A stretch of 64,000 nucleotides of DNA, taken from NCBI GenBank assembly GCA_003963115.1, contig RXJQ01000058.1, positions 1-64,000 on the forward strand. Reading direction: 5' to 3'. Made by a program: the position numbers and the translations under genes. Within the stretch, counting starts at the first letter, position 1. Each line of letters opens with the position of its first letter. Below are positions 1 through 6,794 of the stretch, piece by piece. Under the pieces are notes generated by a model. That model did not search any database. It saw only the letters and a program-made list of their open reading frames with translations, and was not told the DNA's origin. This DNA is from Burkholderiales bacterium. GTDB lineage: Bacteria; Pseudomonadota; Gammaproteobacteria; Burkholderiales; Burkholderiaceae_C.

Positions 1-45
1 CTCCGAAGGCAGGGGTTGCTGGTTCGATCCCAGCCGGGCGCGCCA
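1..45 (+). tRNA. tRNA-Arg(CCG), 3' part (5' half outside window)
   Basis: The window opens in the anticodon loop (CTCCGAA, anticodon CCG at 3-5). The anticodon 3' stem (8-12), a five-base variable loop, a perfect T arm (18-22 with 30-34, loop TTCGATC), the acceptor 3' strand CGGGCGC (35-41), discriminator G and an encoded CCA (43-45) follow. The acceptor matches the GCGCCCG start usual for tRNA-Arg(CCG). The 5' half cannot be seen, so whether the gene is intact is inferred. Confidence 0.85.
1..45 (+). repeat. Left att core (attL), 45-bp direct repeat
   Basis: Identical to 2201-2245. The core runs from the tRNA anticodon loop through the CCA end; identity stops at base 46 (a versus c). Tyrosine integrases that use tRNA genes commonly take the anticodon loop or T arm through the 3' end as core. 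Confidence 0.75.
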
Positions 46-53
46 AATAGATC

Positions 54-86
54 AAGCACTTAGAGCGTTTCTCTAGGTGCTTTTTT
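54..86 (+). terminator. Rho-independent terminator after tRNA-Arg
   Basis: A 12-bp stem (54-65 with 71-82, one G-T wobble) with loop CGTTT is followed by a T run. It lies nine bases after the tRNA CCA end, the expected place for a tRNA terminator. Confidence 0.85.
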
Positions 87-92
87 CTTGGT

Positions 93-114
93 GGTAGGAA
101 AAAGGTAGGAAAAA
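93..114 (+). repeat. Tandem 11-bp repeat, candidate integrase arm site
   Basis: GGTAGGAAAAA occurs twice back to back (93-103 and 104-114). It lies just inside the left att core, where tyrosine integrases usually have arm-type binding sites. The repeat is seen directly; the role is inferred. Confidence 0.55.
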
Positions 115-138
115 GCAGGTTTCCACGCCTGCCTTTTT
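110..138 (+). terminator. Possible second hairpin with A and T tracts
   Basis: GCAGG (115-119) pairs with CCTGC (128-132); an A tract precedes the stem and a T tract follows after one base. The stem is short. It could act as a weak terminator on either strand or simply be part of the repeat-rich element end. Confidence 0.4.
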
Positions 139-140
139 GC

Positions 141-172
141 TGCGTACCGAACTGCGTACCAGCTTGCGTACC
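141..172 (+). repeat. Three 8-bp iterons (TGCGTACC) at 12-bp period
   Basis: TGCGTACC starts at 141, 153 and 165, exactly 12 bp apart, with different spacer bases. Regular phasing near an att core suggests binding sites for an integrase or excision factor; an origin-type iteron is the alternative. Confidence 0.55.
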
Positions 173-261
173 GCGTAAGTCACGGGTGACTCACGCGTCA
201 GTCATGCGGCGCTGCGCGTCTTGGTCTTATGCTGATCAGGCAAGAACGGGGAGGCAAGTCC

Positions 262-660
262 ATGGAACAGAGCGACATCGATAGGTGCCCTTGGGATGTC
301 GAGGCGGATGCCATCGAATTCGATGCGGATGATTTCGAGAGCGCTGGAGCAGCCGACTTGCCTGAAGGGCAGGAATCCACCACATTGACTCCCCTCTCTG
401 ATGAAAATTTCGGAGACTCAACATGTCAATCACGAAGGGTGCACCCACAGAGCCAGACGATCACTGTGCGAGGCGGGGCGCGCGCCCTTCATGCTTTGCC
501 GATCCAGCCCGACAGGCTTGTGAGCCCGCGTAGCGTGATCGCGAAAGTGACAGCACCGAAGATCATCCCCAGGCCTTACCAGCAGCCAATGAGGCCCGCC
601 AGTTGCAGGATGTTGGTGTTGGCCGTGCCCAGGTTCGTCAAGATCAGGTTCTTAAGCTGA
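262..660 (+). CDS. Unrecognised acidic small protein (doubtful)
   Basis: A 132-codon frame starts at an ATG preceded by a GGGGAGG-like ribosome site. The first 50 or so residues are strongly acidic (MEQSDIDRCPWDVEADAIEF) and look protein-like. The remainder is Arg/Pro-rich and overlaps, on the other strand, a hydrophobic remnant, so the reading frame may be lost there. A second short frame starts at ATG 422 after a GGAG and ends at 532. I recognise neither; this may be the start of a cargo gene of the element that has been broken. Confidence 0.3.
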   Translation: MEQSDIDRCPWDVEADAIEFDADDFESAGAADLPEGQESTTLTPLSDENFGDSTCQSRRVHPQSQTITVRGGARALHALPIQPDRLVSPRSVIAKVTAPKIIPRPYQQPMRPASCRMLVLAVPRFVKIRFLS

Positions 661-671
661 TCGATGGCCAC
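489..671 (-). pseudogene. Remnant of a small membrane protein with an in-frame stop
   Basis: On the minus strand a 60-residue stretch from a GTG at 671 reads AIDQLKNLILTNLGTANTN, then ILQLAGLIGCW, a TAA stop, then GLGMIFGAVTFAITL. Across the stop it gives one continuous hydrophobic helix, as in small transmembrane components of conjugative or prophage machinery. I cannot name the family. The single nonsense codon and the lack of a convincing ribosome site suggest a decayed gene. Confidence 0.35.
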
Positions 672-883
672 AGACAGTACTGTCTCTGGTGGCAGTCTCT
701 ACATAGTTTCGTCGCCAGTACAACTTGAACTGGCTAAGGCACTGGTGGCACGAAATTGCCAGCTTATGTTTGAGGCAACGTGATTGAGCTATGTCACTTG
801 ATGCTTAGCTCGATGCGCCACCACCCATGTGAGACCAACTGGCAGCTAATACCCTATGCGCGTAATGACCGCGGAGCATGCCG

Positions 884-1465
884 TTACAGCAGACTGAGTG
901 CCTGCCTCAGTCGTTCCGCCGTGGCTACCAGGCCATTCTTTTCCATGGCTTGGGCGAATTCTTCCGGTGTCGCGTTGGGCCGTCGCCAACGCGCGCGCAT
1001 GTCGCGGAACGCGGCCAGCGCGGTGAACAGGTCAAGATCAAGTTGCTTGACGATGAAGTCGTCAGGGTGAATGACCTCGATGCCGAACTGGCCCACCCGC
1101 CCCGCGGGGAAGTCCTTGAGGTTGGCTGTCACGATGCAATCAGCATGGCCCGCAATGGCTGCAGCGAGTACATGCACGTCGTCAGGATCAGGCAGTTCCA
1201 GCGAAGGTGCCAGCGCCTGCCAGGCTGCTTCTGGCACTTCCCAGTCCAGGACGGCTTCCCGCATAGCGTCGCGCCGGGTGGTCAGGCGTCCGACCAGATC
1301 GGGTCGCTGCTTCTCCAGGTTGCGAATCCACTCGTCTTCAATCCTCGTGGTCCATTTCCCTGCAAACAGTCCTTTGGACGCGAGGCTCATCAATGCATCT
1401 GACAACGCCAGCGGGTACAGCACGCAAGCGTCCAGCACCGCCGTGTAGCGTGCGTGTCCAGCCAT
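884..1465 (-). CDS. PIN-domain toxin (VapC-like ribonuclease)
   Basis: 193 residues. PIN domains are Mg-dependent RNases that act as toxins when freed from their antitoxin. The first acidic residue is in VLDACVL (D12); further acidic positions follow in IEDEW, in PDPDDVHVLAAA and in IVTANLKDFP, which is the usual PIN layout. After the PIN core (about 5-140) a helical C-terminal tail of about 50 residues contains ATPEEFAQAME. The start codon overlaps the upstream antitoxin stop by one base (TGATG), so translation is probably coupled, keeping toxin below antitoxin. It is carried as the main intact cargo of the tRNA-Arg element, where such pairs commonly stabilise the insert. Confidence 0.8.
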   Translation of the reverse strand: MAGHARYTAVLDACVLYPLALSDALMSLASKGLFAGKWTTRIEDEWIRNLEKQRPDLVGRLTTRRDAMREAVLDWEVPEAAWQALAPSLELPDPDDVHVLAAAIAGHADCIVTANLKDFPAGRVGQFGIEVIHPDDFIVKQLDLDLFTALAAFRDMRARWRRPNATPEEFAQAMEKNGLVATAERLRQALSLL

Positions 1466-1932
1466 CAGTAGTCCAGGCCCAGTTCGTTGGCGTCATCGGC
1501 CATGCGTTGCAAAGCTGACTTCTGACGTTCGCGCATCTTTTCAGCGTATTGCGCGAGATCGTCAAACGCGATGCGGCGATGCGTGCCCACCATCCGGTAA
1601 GGCAGTCGACCTTGCTCGATTTCCTTGATGACGAAGGGGCGCGAGACGTTCAGAAAGTTGGCCGCTTCCACGGTCGAGACCTCTTGCTTGGACGGCATGA
1701 CGACGATGGGCCGACGCTCGCTCATGGCGCCGAGCACCTGTGCAATGACCTTGAGTGCCTGTGGGGGGACCTGGATGATGGGCTGATTGCCTTCATCGTC
1801 GGTCAACATGATGGACGCCGCCCGGGAGTGATCCAGGGCAGCCATGATGCATCGCTGTGCGGCACGGGCCATCTCCGCGTCTTGCGCAGACATGGCGGGG
1901 GGCAGGATCTCTCCGTTGCGCTCTAGTGTTGA
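1465..1932 (-). CDS. Excisionase-type HTH antitoxin
   Basis: 155 residues from the ATG at 1932 (MSTLERNGEIL); the longer frame to 1983 adds only Arg/Pro-rich sequence. Residues about 75-130 form a MerR/excisionase-like winged helix: EVSTVEAANFLNVSRPFVIK, then GRLPYRMVGTHRRIAFDDL. The flanks are an N-terminal helical region and a C-terminal charged helix (QKSALQRMADDANELGLDY) that could cap the PIN toxin. It precedes and overlaps the PIN gene, the normal antitoxin-first order. Inverted repeats upstream (2003-2022, 2065-2085) are plausible operators for autoregulation. The fold resembles excisionases, so a second role in excision of this element is possible but not shown. Confidence 0.75.
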   Translation of the reverse strand, partial: STLERNGEILPPAMSAQDAEMARAAQRCIMAALDHSRAASIMLTDDEGNQPIIQVPPQALKVIAQVLGAMSERRPIVVMPSKQEVSTVEAANFLNVSRPFVIKEIEQGRLPYRMVGTHRRIAFDDLAQYAEKMRERQKSALQRMADDANELGLDY

Positions 1933-2002
1933 CATTCTGGGCCTCCGGTGCAGCCATCTGCGTGCCTCCGGTGGAGGCCTCAAGGCTGTCTGTTCGATAT
2001 CG

Positions 2003-2022
2003 GCACTTTAATCCATAAGTGC
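2003..2022 (-). promoter_or_regulatory. Inverted repeat, candidate antitoxin operator
   Basis: GCACTT (2003-2008) and AAGTGC (2017-2022) form perfect 6-bp arms about 70 bases upstream of the antitoxin start, where a self-repressing antitoxin would bind. Confidence 0.45.
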
Positions 2023-2064
2023 AATAAATGCAGCATGTGAATCAAGTGAAAAGCACCAGGCACT

Positions 2065-2111
2065 AGCGCCAAACACGTTGGCGCTCCGACACTTTTCCGA
2101 CACTTTGTCGG
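2065..2111. repeat. Cluster of palindromes and direct repeats near the right end
   Basis: Three structures sit together: a perfect palindrome AGCGCCAA (2065-2072)/TTGGCGCT (2078-2085); a direct repeat CCGACACTTT at 2086-2095 and 2097-2106 (11-bp period); and CCGACA-CTT-TGTCGG (2097-2111). Like the left-end repeats they could be arm sites for a recombinase, or operators for the toxin-antitoxin genes. Confidence 0.5.
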
Positions 2112-2200
2112 TGATGTCTGGGTATAATCCGGTACATGTCGATAACGCAAGTTGTTGATTTGGCGGGGTTTTTAGTGTCCCCCGCAGGTGCTGGAGTGCG

Positions 2201-2245
2201 CTCCGAAGGCAGGGGTTGCTGGTTCGATCCCAGCCGGGCGCGCCA
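2201..2245 (+). repeat. Right att core (attR), 45-bp direct repeat
   Basis: An exact copy of the tRNA-Arg 3' part at 1-45. The bases before it (GGTGCTGGAGTGCG) do not complete the anticodon stem or D arm, so this copy is not a functional tRNA. Bases 2246-2349 after it hold no gene that I can support; the lipid operon ends at 2350. Confidence 0.75.
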
Positions 2246-2349
2246 CGCTGTCAAAGCATGACGCAGGTCATGAACAGAGGAATTGTCCAGCCCCTTGCGT
2301 TGGCAAGACGCCTCATCCGGGCCTGGTCGATTCACGGTTGGCAAGGCCC

Positions 2350-3126
2350 TCACGCACCCGTCACGCGTCGCACCGCCGAAAAAAACAAGGCGCTGGGCAG
2401 ATGCCGCAGCAGTTGCATCCAGATGGTGAAGCGCCAGGGGAAGCTTATTTCGAATCGCCCTGCGGCCCAGCCACGCAGGATCGCGCAGGCTGCCTCGTCC
2501 GGTGTGATCAGCTGGGGCATGGCGAAGTGATTCTGGGCGGTCAGGGGTGTGTCGACAAAGCCCGGATTGATGATGGAGACACCCAGACCGCGCGGTTGTA
2601 GATCCAGGTAGAGGCATTCGGCCAGATTGTGGAGCGCGGCTTTGGTGGGGCCGTAGGCCATGGACAGCGGCAAGCCCCGGTAGCCCGCGACGCTGCCGAC
2701 CAAACTGATGTGCCCATGACCTGCATGGAGCATGGCAGGCAAGACGGCATCAAGCCAATACAGCACCCCTTCGTAGTTGACGGCCAGGTGGCGGCGCATT
2801 TCCTGGAGATCGTAGCTGTCCGCGCTTTGCGCCTTGTAATGGCCGGCGCAGTACAGCGCGAGGTCGGGCGTGCGGCCCATGTATTTCGCCAAGTCGGCCA
2901 AGGCCTGATGTGACGACTGCGGGTCCGTGGCATCCATCGGCAAGGCGATCGCACCAGGGTGTTCGCGCACGAACTGAGCCAGTGCATGGGCCTGCCTGGC
3001 CGACACGACCACGCGTGCGCCTTGGCGGTGCAGGGCGCTGGCCGTGGCGCGGCCGATGCCGGAGGAGGCGCCCACGATCCAGACCACGCTGCCGTGCCAC
3101 TGCCGGATGAGCGGGTTGTGTGCCAT
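2350..3126 (-). CDS. SDR-family NAD(P)-dependent oxidoreductase
   Basis: 258 residues, the classical SDR length. The cofactor loop GASSGIGR is near residue 19, the structural NxxG region near residue 90, and the catalytic Ser/Tyr/Lys lie in SLVGSVAG and MAYGPTKAAL. A hydrophobic, basic C-terminus (FPWRFTIWMQLL) suggests membrane contact. It is the last gene of the seven-gene operon and starts four bases after the DUF3833 stop. By context it probably reduces or oxidises a lipid-linked carbonyl or alcohol; the substrate is not known. Confidence 0.8.
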   Translation of the reverse strand: MAHNPLIRQWHGSVVWIVGASSGIGRATASALHRQGARVVVSARQAHALAQFVREHPGAIALPMDATDPQSSHQALADLAKYMGRTPDLALYCAGHYKAQSADSYDLQEMRRHLAVNYEGVLYWLDAVLPAMLHAGHGHISLVGSVAGYRGLPLSMAYGPTKAALHNLAECLYLDLQPRGLGVSIINPGFVDTPLTAQNHFAMPQLITPDEAACAILRGWAAGRFEISFPWRFTIWMQLLRHLPSALFFSAVRRVTGA

Positions 3127-3130
3127 GGCT

Positions 3131-3676
3131 TCAGCTCCGTCGAATGTCCAGCACGAGCTCGCCCAGATCCAGGCCGAGCTTGCTCATGCGTGAACGGTTG
3201 AGCACGGTGCGCTCGTCCACCTGGAACATCCAGTCATCCAGCTCGACATGCCAGGTGCGGCCCTCAACTGGCAGGGCCAGCGTGTAGCGCCACTGAAAGG
3301 CGTTGCCGGCGCTGTGGCCTCGGGCCTCACCGATCACGTCGCCTGCCTGCCCCGCGTAGCCGCCCTGGCCCAGATCACGCAGATGCCAGGTGCGGGTGGA
3401 GAGGCTGCCATCGCTGTACTTGAAGTGCTCGTCGAGCGTGCCGTCGGCGCCCTGCCAGCGGCCGGTCATGTCGACAACGAAGCGCTTGACGACGCGGCCG
3501 CCGCGATCGAAGAACAGCCCGCGGCCGGTGAGGTGGCCATCAAAGAAGCTGCGCAGGTCGAACACAGGCTGCTCCTTGGCATAGTCCTCCAGCCGGGGGC
3601 TGCTACAGCCCGCCAAGCCGATGGCCAGCAGCGAGCCCAGGGCATGTCGGCGGGTGCAGGCAGATTGGTCGCTCAT
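3131..3676 (-). CDS. DUF3833 family lipoprotein
   Basis: 181 residues from the ATG at 3676, chosen because it overlaps the transporter stop (ATGA) and gives a clean lipoprotein signal: basic start, hydrophobic run, lipobox LAGC with the lipidated Cys at 24. The mature part has the beta-rich pattern of DUF3833, a lipocalin-like family found beside CFA-type methyltransferases and DUF1365 (RGLFFDRGGRVVKRF, GTLDEHFKYSDG, WHVELDDWMFQVDE). Probably an inner- or outer-membrane lipoprotein that binds or presents a modified lipid; that role is inference from context. Confidence 0.75.
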   Translation of the reverse strand: MSDQSACTRRHALGSLLAIGLAGCSSPRLEDYAKEQPVFDLRSFFDGHLTGRGLFFDRGGRVVKRFVVDMTGRWQGADGTLDEHFKYSDGSLSTRTWHLRDLGQGGYAGQAGDVIGEARGHSAGNAFQWRYTLALPVEGRTWHVELDDWMFQVDERTVLNRSRMSKLGLDLGELVLDIRRS

Positions 3677-4941
3677 GTGCGTGTGCTCCATTCAGGGTGT
3701 TGTTGCTCGCCCCACCACAGGGTGAGGGCGGCCATCAGCTTCAATGCACAGGGCAGTGCGGCATAAGCCAGCACCAGGGCCTGCAGGGCTGCGGGATCCC
3801 GGCTGCCGCTTTGATAGCCCCATGCCTGCAGCAGGGGCAGGCTGGTTCCGGCTGCCAGGGCCAGACTCAATTTGCCGAAGAAGGCCCACCAGCCCACATG
3901 CAGGCCTTCCTGTGCGTTGCCGGTTTGACGCATCAGGCCTGTCAGGAGTGCGCCAGGCACCGCCAGATCAGCGCCCAGTGCGCCGCCACTGGCCACGCAA
4001 ATGAGCAGGAACGGCACCGCGTCGCCGGCTTGCAGCAGCGGGGTCAGCACAAAGGCCACCACCGTACATGTCATGCCAAGCCGCCAGGTCGGGGCCAGGC
4101 CTTGCCTGGCCACCATGCGTATCCAAAGTGGCAGGGTCAAAGCGGCGGCACCGAAATAGCTCAGCAGAAAGACGCCTTGCATCGAAGGCAGTTGCAATCG
4201 GTCGGCCACGAAGAAAGGCAGCAAGGTGGCGGGTATGGCTGCTGCCATGCCGTTGAGCAGGTAGACCGTGATCAGGCGTCTGAAGGCGGGGTTGCGCCAG
4301 GGCGAGGAGGGCTGTCCGTGGTGTATGGCCGGAGGCGCTTCTTCGGCTTGCAGACCAAAGGTGCGGCGCAGGCCGAGCAGACCCAGCAGGAGCCCGATCA
4401 TGAGTGCCGCATTGAGCCAAACGCGCGACTGCATGCTGATCAGGCCACTGGCCAGCATCACGCCCGATAGGGCCGCACCTTCCCGCCATGCCGCGATATG
4501 GGCACGCCAGACGGGCGAGCCGCCCCAACGTGTGCCCCATGCCTGGTGAATGATGACCAGGCTGCTGCAACTCAGGGTGCACAGCGGCAAGATGGCCAGC
4601 AGCCACCACAAAGGCGCCATGCCTGCTGGCACGTCCCACAATGCCGCGAAGCTGCCAGCCAGCATCAGGCCGATCAGGCATGCGACCCACCAGGTGCGCC
4701 GCTCGCTGTGGCGCAAGAGGGCATCGGTCCAGCGGCCCACGGCCGGGTCGATGGCTGCATCGAGTACTCGCGCAGCCAGCAACACCGCGCCAAGCGCGGG
4801 CAGGGCCACACCTGGGTATTGGGCATAGTGGTGAGGCAAGGCCACGTACAGTGGCAGGGAACCAAAGGCCAGCGGCGCACCGAGCAGGCCATAAGCCATG
4901 TGGGTGGCCGCCGTGCGCTTGTACTTTGGGTGGACGAGCAT
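3673..4941 (-). CDS. MFS/GPH-type transporter
   Basis: 422 residues with about twelve hydrophobic segments. The loop DAAIDPAVGRWTDALLRHS after the second or third helix matches the glycoside-pentoside-hexuronide (melibiose-carrier-like) branch of the MFS superfamily. It lies between a chalcone-isomerase-like gene (21 bases upstream) and the DUF3833 lipoprotein (ATGA overlap). In this setting it may flip or export a lipid or a small precursor; sugar transport is unlikely. Substrate unknown. Confidence 0.75.
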   Translation of the reverse strand: MLVHPKYKRTAATHMAYGLLGAPLAFGSLPLYVALPHHYAQYPGVALPALGAVLLAARVLDAAIDPAVGRWTDALLRHSERRTWWVACLIGLMLAGSFAALWDVPAGMAPLWWLLAILPLCTLSCSSLVIIHQAWGTRWGGSPVWRAHIAAWREGAALSGVMLASGLISMQSRVWLNAALMIGLLLGLLGLRRTFGLQAEEAPPAIHHGQPSSPWRNPAFRRLITVYLLNGMAAAIPATLLPFFVADRLQLPSMQGVFLLSYFGAAALTLPLWIRMVARQGLAPTWRLGMTCTVVAFVLTPLLQAGDAVPFLLICVASGGALGADLAVPGALLTGLMRQTGNAQEGLHVGWWAFFGKLSLALAAGTSLPLLQAWGYQSGSRDPAALQALVLAYAALPCALKLMAALTLWWGEQQHPEWSTRT

Positions 4942-4962
4942 GATGAAAGTGCCAGATGGGCC

Positions 4963-5520
4963 CTAATCGCCCAGGCCCAGCAAGGACGCACGCAGCGCCG
5001 GTGCGGAGGTCTGCGGTGCCAGCCAGATGCCGAAGAACAGGCGCGCGTATTCGCGGTCTTCGAGTTGCGCGGTCTGCTTGCCGTTATAGAAAAAGCGCAC
5101 GCCACCTTGGCCATTGTTGAGGCCCAACAGGCGGTCGTTGGCAGCCACATCCGGGAAGGCCGTCTTCATGCTGGTCAGCCAGCGCTTTTCCTGCAGCTCG
5201 CTGAAGGCCGACACCCGTCGCATCTCGGCGATGGAGCGTTCGGCGATGGCCTCGCCCTCCAGCTTGCGGGCATAGGTCAACTCCAGCGCGAAGGGCTGCT
5301 GCTCGTAGTGCTCGGTTGGCAGCCGCCCAGGGGCCCACAGCCTGGCTTCGTAGACGAGCAGGCCGAAGAAGCGAAGCGCGCCCTGCCCGATCAACTGGGC
5401 TTGGGGCAGTTCTGTACGGAGCTCGGCGGGGAGCGCAGGTGTGGCGAGTGCATTCATGGGCGTGTCAATGAGGCTGCAGAAAGCGCCGCAGAGCAAGGCG
5501 CGGCGAGTGAGCGTGTTCAT
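4963..5520 (-). CDS. Chalcone isomerase-like protein, exported
   Basis: 185 residues. It starts with a signal-like segment (RRALLCGAFCSL) and then the chalcone-isomerase-like fold seen in proteobacteria: GQGALRFFGLLVYEARLWAP, ELTYARKLEGEAIAERS, FFGIWLAPQTS. Bacterial members are generally not flavonoid enzymes and several bind fatty acids. Its ATG overlaps the stop of the methyltransferase gene (ATGA), so it is translated with it. Likely a periplasmic fatty-acid or lipid-binding partner of the operon. Confidence 0.75.
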   Translation of the reverse strand: MNTLTRRALLCGAFCSLIDTPMNALATPALPAELRTELPQAQLIGQGALRFFGLLVYEARLWAPGRLPTEHYEQQPFALELTYARKLEGEAIAERSIAEMRRVSAFSELQEKRWLTSMKTAFPDVAANDRLLGLNNGQGGVRFFYNGKQTAQLEDREYARLFFGIWLAPQTSAPALRASLLGLGD

Positions 5521-6794
5521 GGTCGCTTGCGCAAGGTGAACTGCATGACGTCGGTGTTGCCGCTGTCGAAGGCGGCCTCACAGTAAGTCAGGTAGAACGT
5601 CCAGATGCGCACGAAGCGCTGGTCAAAGCCCAGCTTCAGCACCTGCTCCAGATCACGGTGGAAGGCAGCGCGCCAGCGCCGCAGTGTCTCTGCGTAGTCC
5701 GGCCCGAAAGCCAGTCGCTGGACGACTTCGAACCCGGCCTTGCGCGCCTCCTGTTCGAACACCGCAGGTGAAGGTAGCAGGCCACCGGGGAAGATGTATT
5801 GCTGGATGAAGTCGGTGGAGCGCACATAGCGCTCGAAGAGGTCATCCCGGATCGTGATGGTCTGTATGCAGGCCTGACCGCCGGGCTTGAGGCAGGCGTG
5901 GAGGGTCTTGAAGTAGTCGGTCCAGTATTCACGCCCCACGGCTTCGAACATCTCGATGGAGACGATGGCATCGAAGGGCTCATGGGCGTGTCTCAGCGAC
6001 AGATCGCGGTAGTCCTCGTAGCTGAACTCGGCGAGGTGGTCGAGCCTGGCCTCTTTCAGCCGTCTCTGGGCCCACTGCAGTTGCTCGCGCGACAGCGTGA
6101 CGCCGGTCACGTGAGCCTGGAAATCGCGTGCGGCCAGTTCGGCCAGTCCGCCCCAACCGCAACCGATTTCCAGCACGCGGCTGCCGGCCTCCACGCCTGC
6201 CTCCCGCAAGGCTCGCCGAACCTTGGCCCACTGAGCGGCCTGAAGGTCGCCTGTGGCGCGGTCCTGCCCCTCGAACCAGGCCGAGCTGTAGCTCATGCTC
6301 GGGTCCAGCCAAAGCTGGTAGAAGCTGTTGCCCAGGTCGTAATGTGCGTGGATGTTGCGTGCGCTGCCCGCGCGGGTGTTGCGCCGGCGCAGGTGCTGTA
6401 TGCGGTGCCACAGGGACCCCCACCAGGTGCCGTAGATCATGCGTTCGATGTGGTCGCGGTTGGCCAGCATCAGGCGCATCAAGGCAGGGAGATCGGGGCT
6501 GTCCCACAGGCCTTCGATGTAGCCTTCTGCGAAGCCGATGTCGCCGCTGCGCAAGGTCCGTTCGAACACGCTCCAGTCATGCAGCTGGATGCCGGCCCGA
6601 AGCGTGCTCGGTGATGGCGCCTTGCCGCCTGACACCGGTGCAGGGCAGCGCAGGTGGCGGCCATCTGGCAGTTGCAGATCCAGCTGACCAACAGGTAAAC
6701 GCGCCAGCATGTTGAGCACCTGGCGTGCGGCGCGCGGGGCTTTGTGAGGCCTGGTTGACGAGGAGGCCAAGGTGGAGGCGGTCGTGGAGTTCAT
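5517..6794 (-). CDS. CFA-synthase-like SAM methyltransferase
   Basis: 425 residues from the ATG at 6794, which overlaps the DUF1365 stop (ATGA); the longer frame runs antisense-like through DUF1365. The SAM-binding loop is VLEIGCGWGG (about 207-216); HYDLGNSFYQLWLD (151-164) and QQYIFPGGLLPS are typical of cyclopropane-fatty-acyl-phospholipid synthases. By alignment from memory with E. coli Cfa, the bicarbonate-binding Cys139 is Ser171 here (YSSAWF) and His266 is Gln311 (QTIT). So it probably methylates an unsaturated acyl chain, but may not make a plain cyclopropane. Third gene of the operon. Confidence 0.85.
   Translation of the reverse strand: MNSTTASTLASSSTRPHKAPRAARQVLNMLARLPVGQLDLQLPDGRHLRCPAPVSGGKAPSPSTLRAGIQLHDWSVFERTLRSGDIGFAEGYIEGLWDSPDLPALMRLMLANRDHIERMIYGTWWGSLWHRIQHLRRRNTRAGSARNIHAHYDLGNSFYQLWLDPSMSYSSAWFEGQDRATGDLQAAQWAKVRRALREAGVEAGSRVLEIGCGWGGLAELAARDFQAHVTGVTLSREQLQWAQRRLKEARLDHLAEFSYEDYRDLSLRHAHEPFDAIVSIEMFEAVGREYWTDYFKTLHACLKPGGQACIQTITIRDDLFERYVRSTDFIQQYIFPGGLLPSPAVFEQEARKAGFEVVQRLAFGPDYAETLRRWRAAFHRDLEQVLKLGFDQRFVRIWTFYLTYCEAAFDSGNTDVMQFTLRKRP

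Larger units (their letters stand above)
1..2245. mobile_element. Small integrated element bounded by tRNA-Arg direct repeats
   Basis: The 45 bases at 1-45 recur without a mismatch at 2201-2245, where they are not preceded by a matching tRNA 5' half. This is the att-site signature left when a tyrosine recombinase inserts DNA into a tRNA 3' end. The interior holds a toxin-antitoxin pair, a broken membrane gene, small unassigned frames and clustered short repeats near both ends. No integrase gene is present, so the element is either a remnant, mobilised in trans, or one half of a larger composite reaching left of the window. Confidence 0.75.

Noticed and set aside
422-532. Second short frame MSITKGAPTEPDDH after a GGAG
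   Set aside because: 36 residues, no family, overlaps another doubtful frame; mentioned only within the larger hypothetical.
2123-2128. Perfect TATAAT just left of attR on the plus strand
   Set aside because: No acceptable -35 at 16-18 bases; the downstream tRNA fragment is incomplete.
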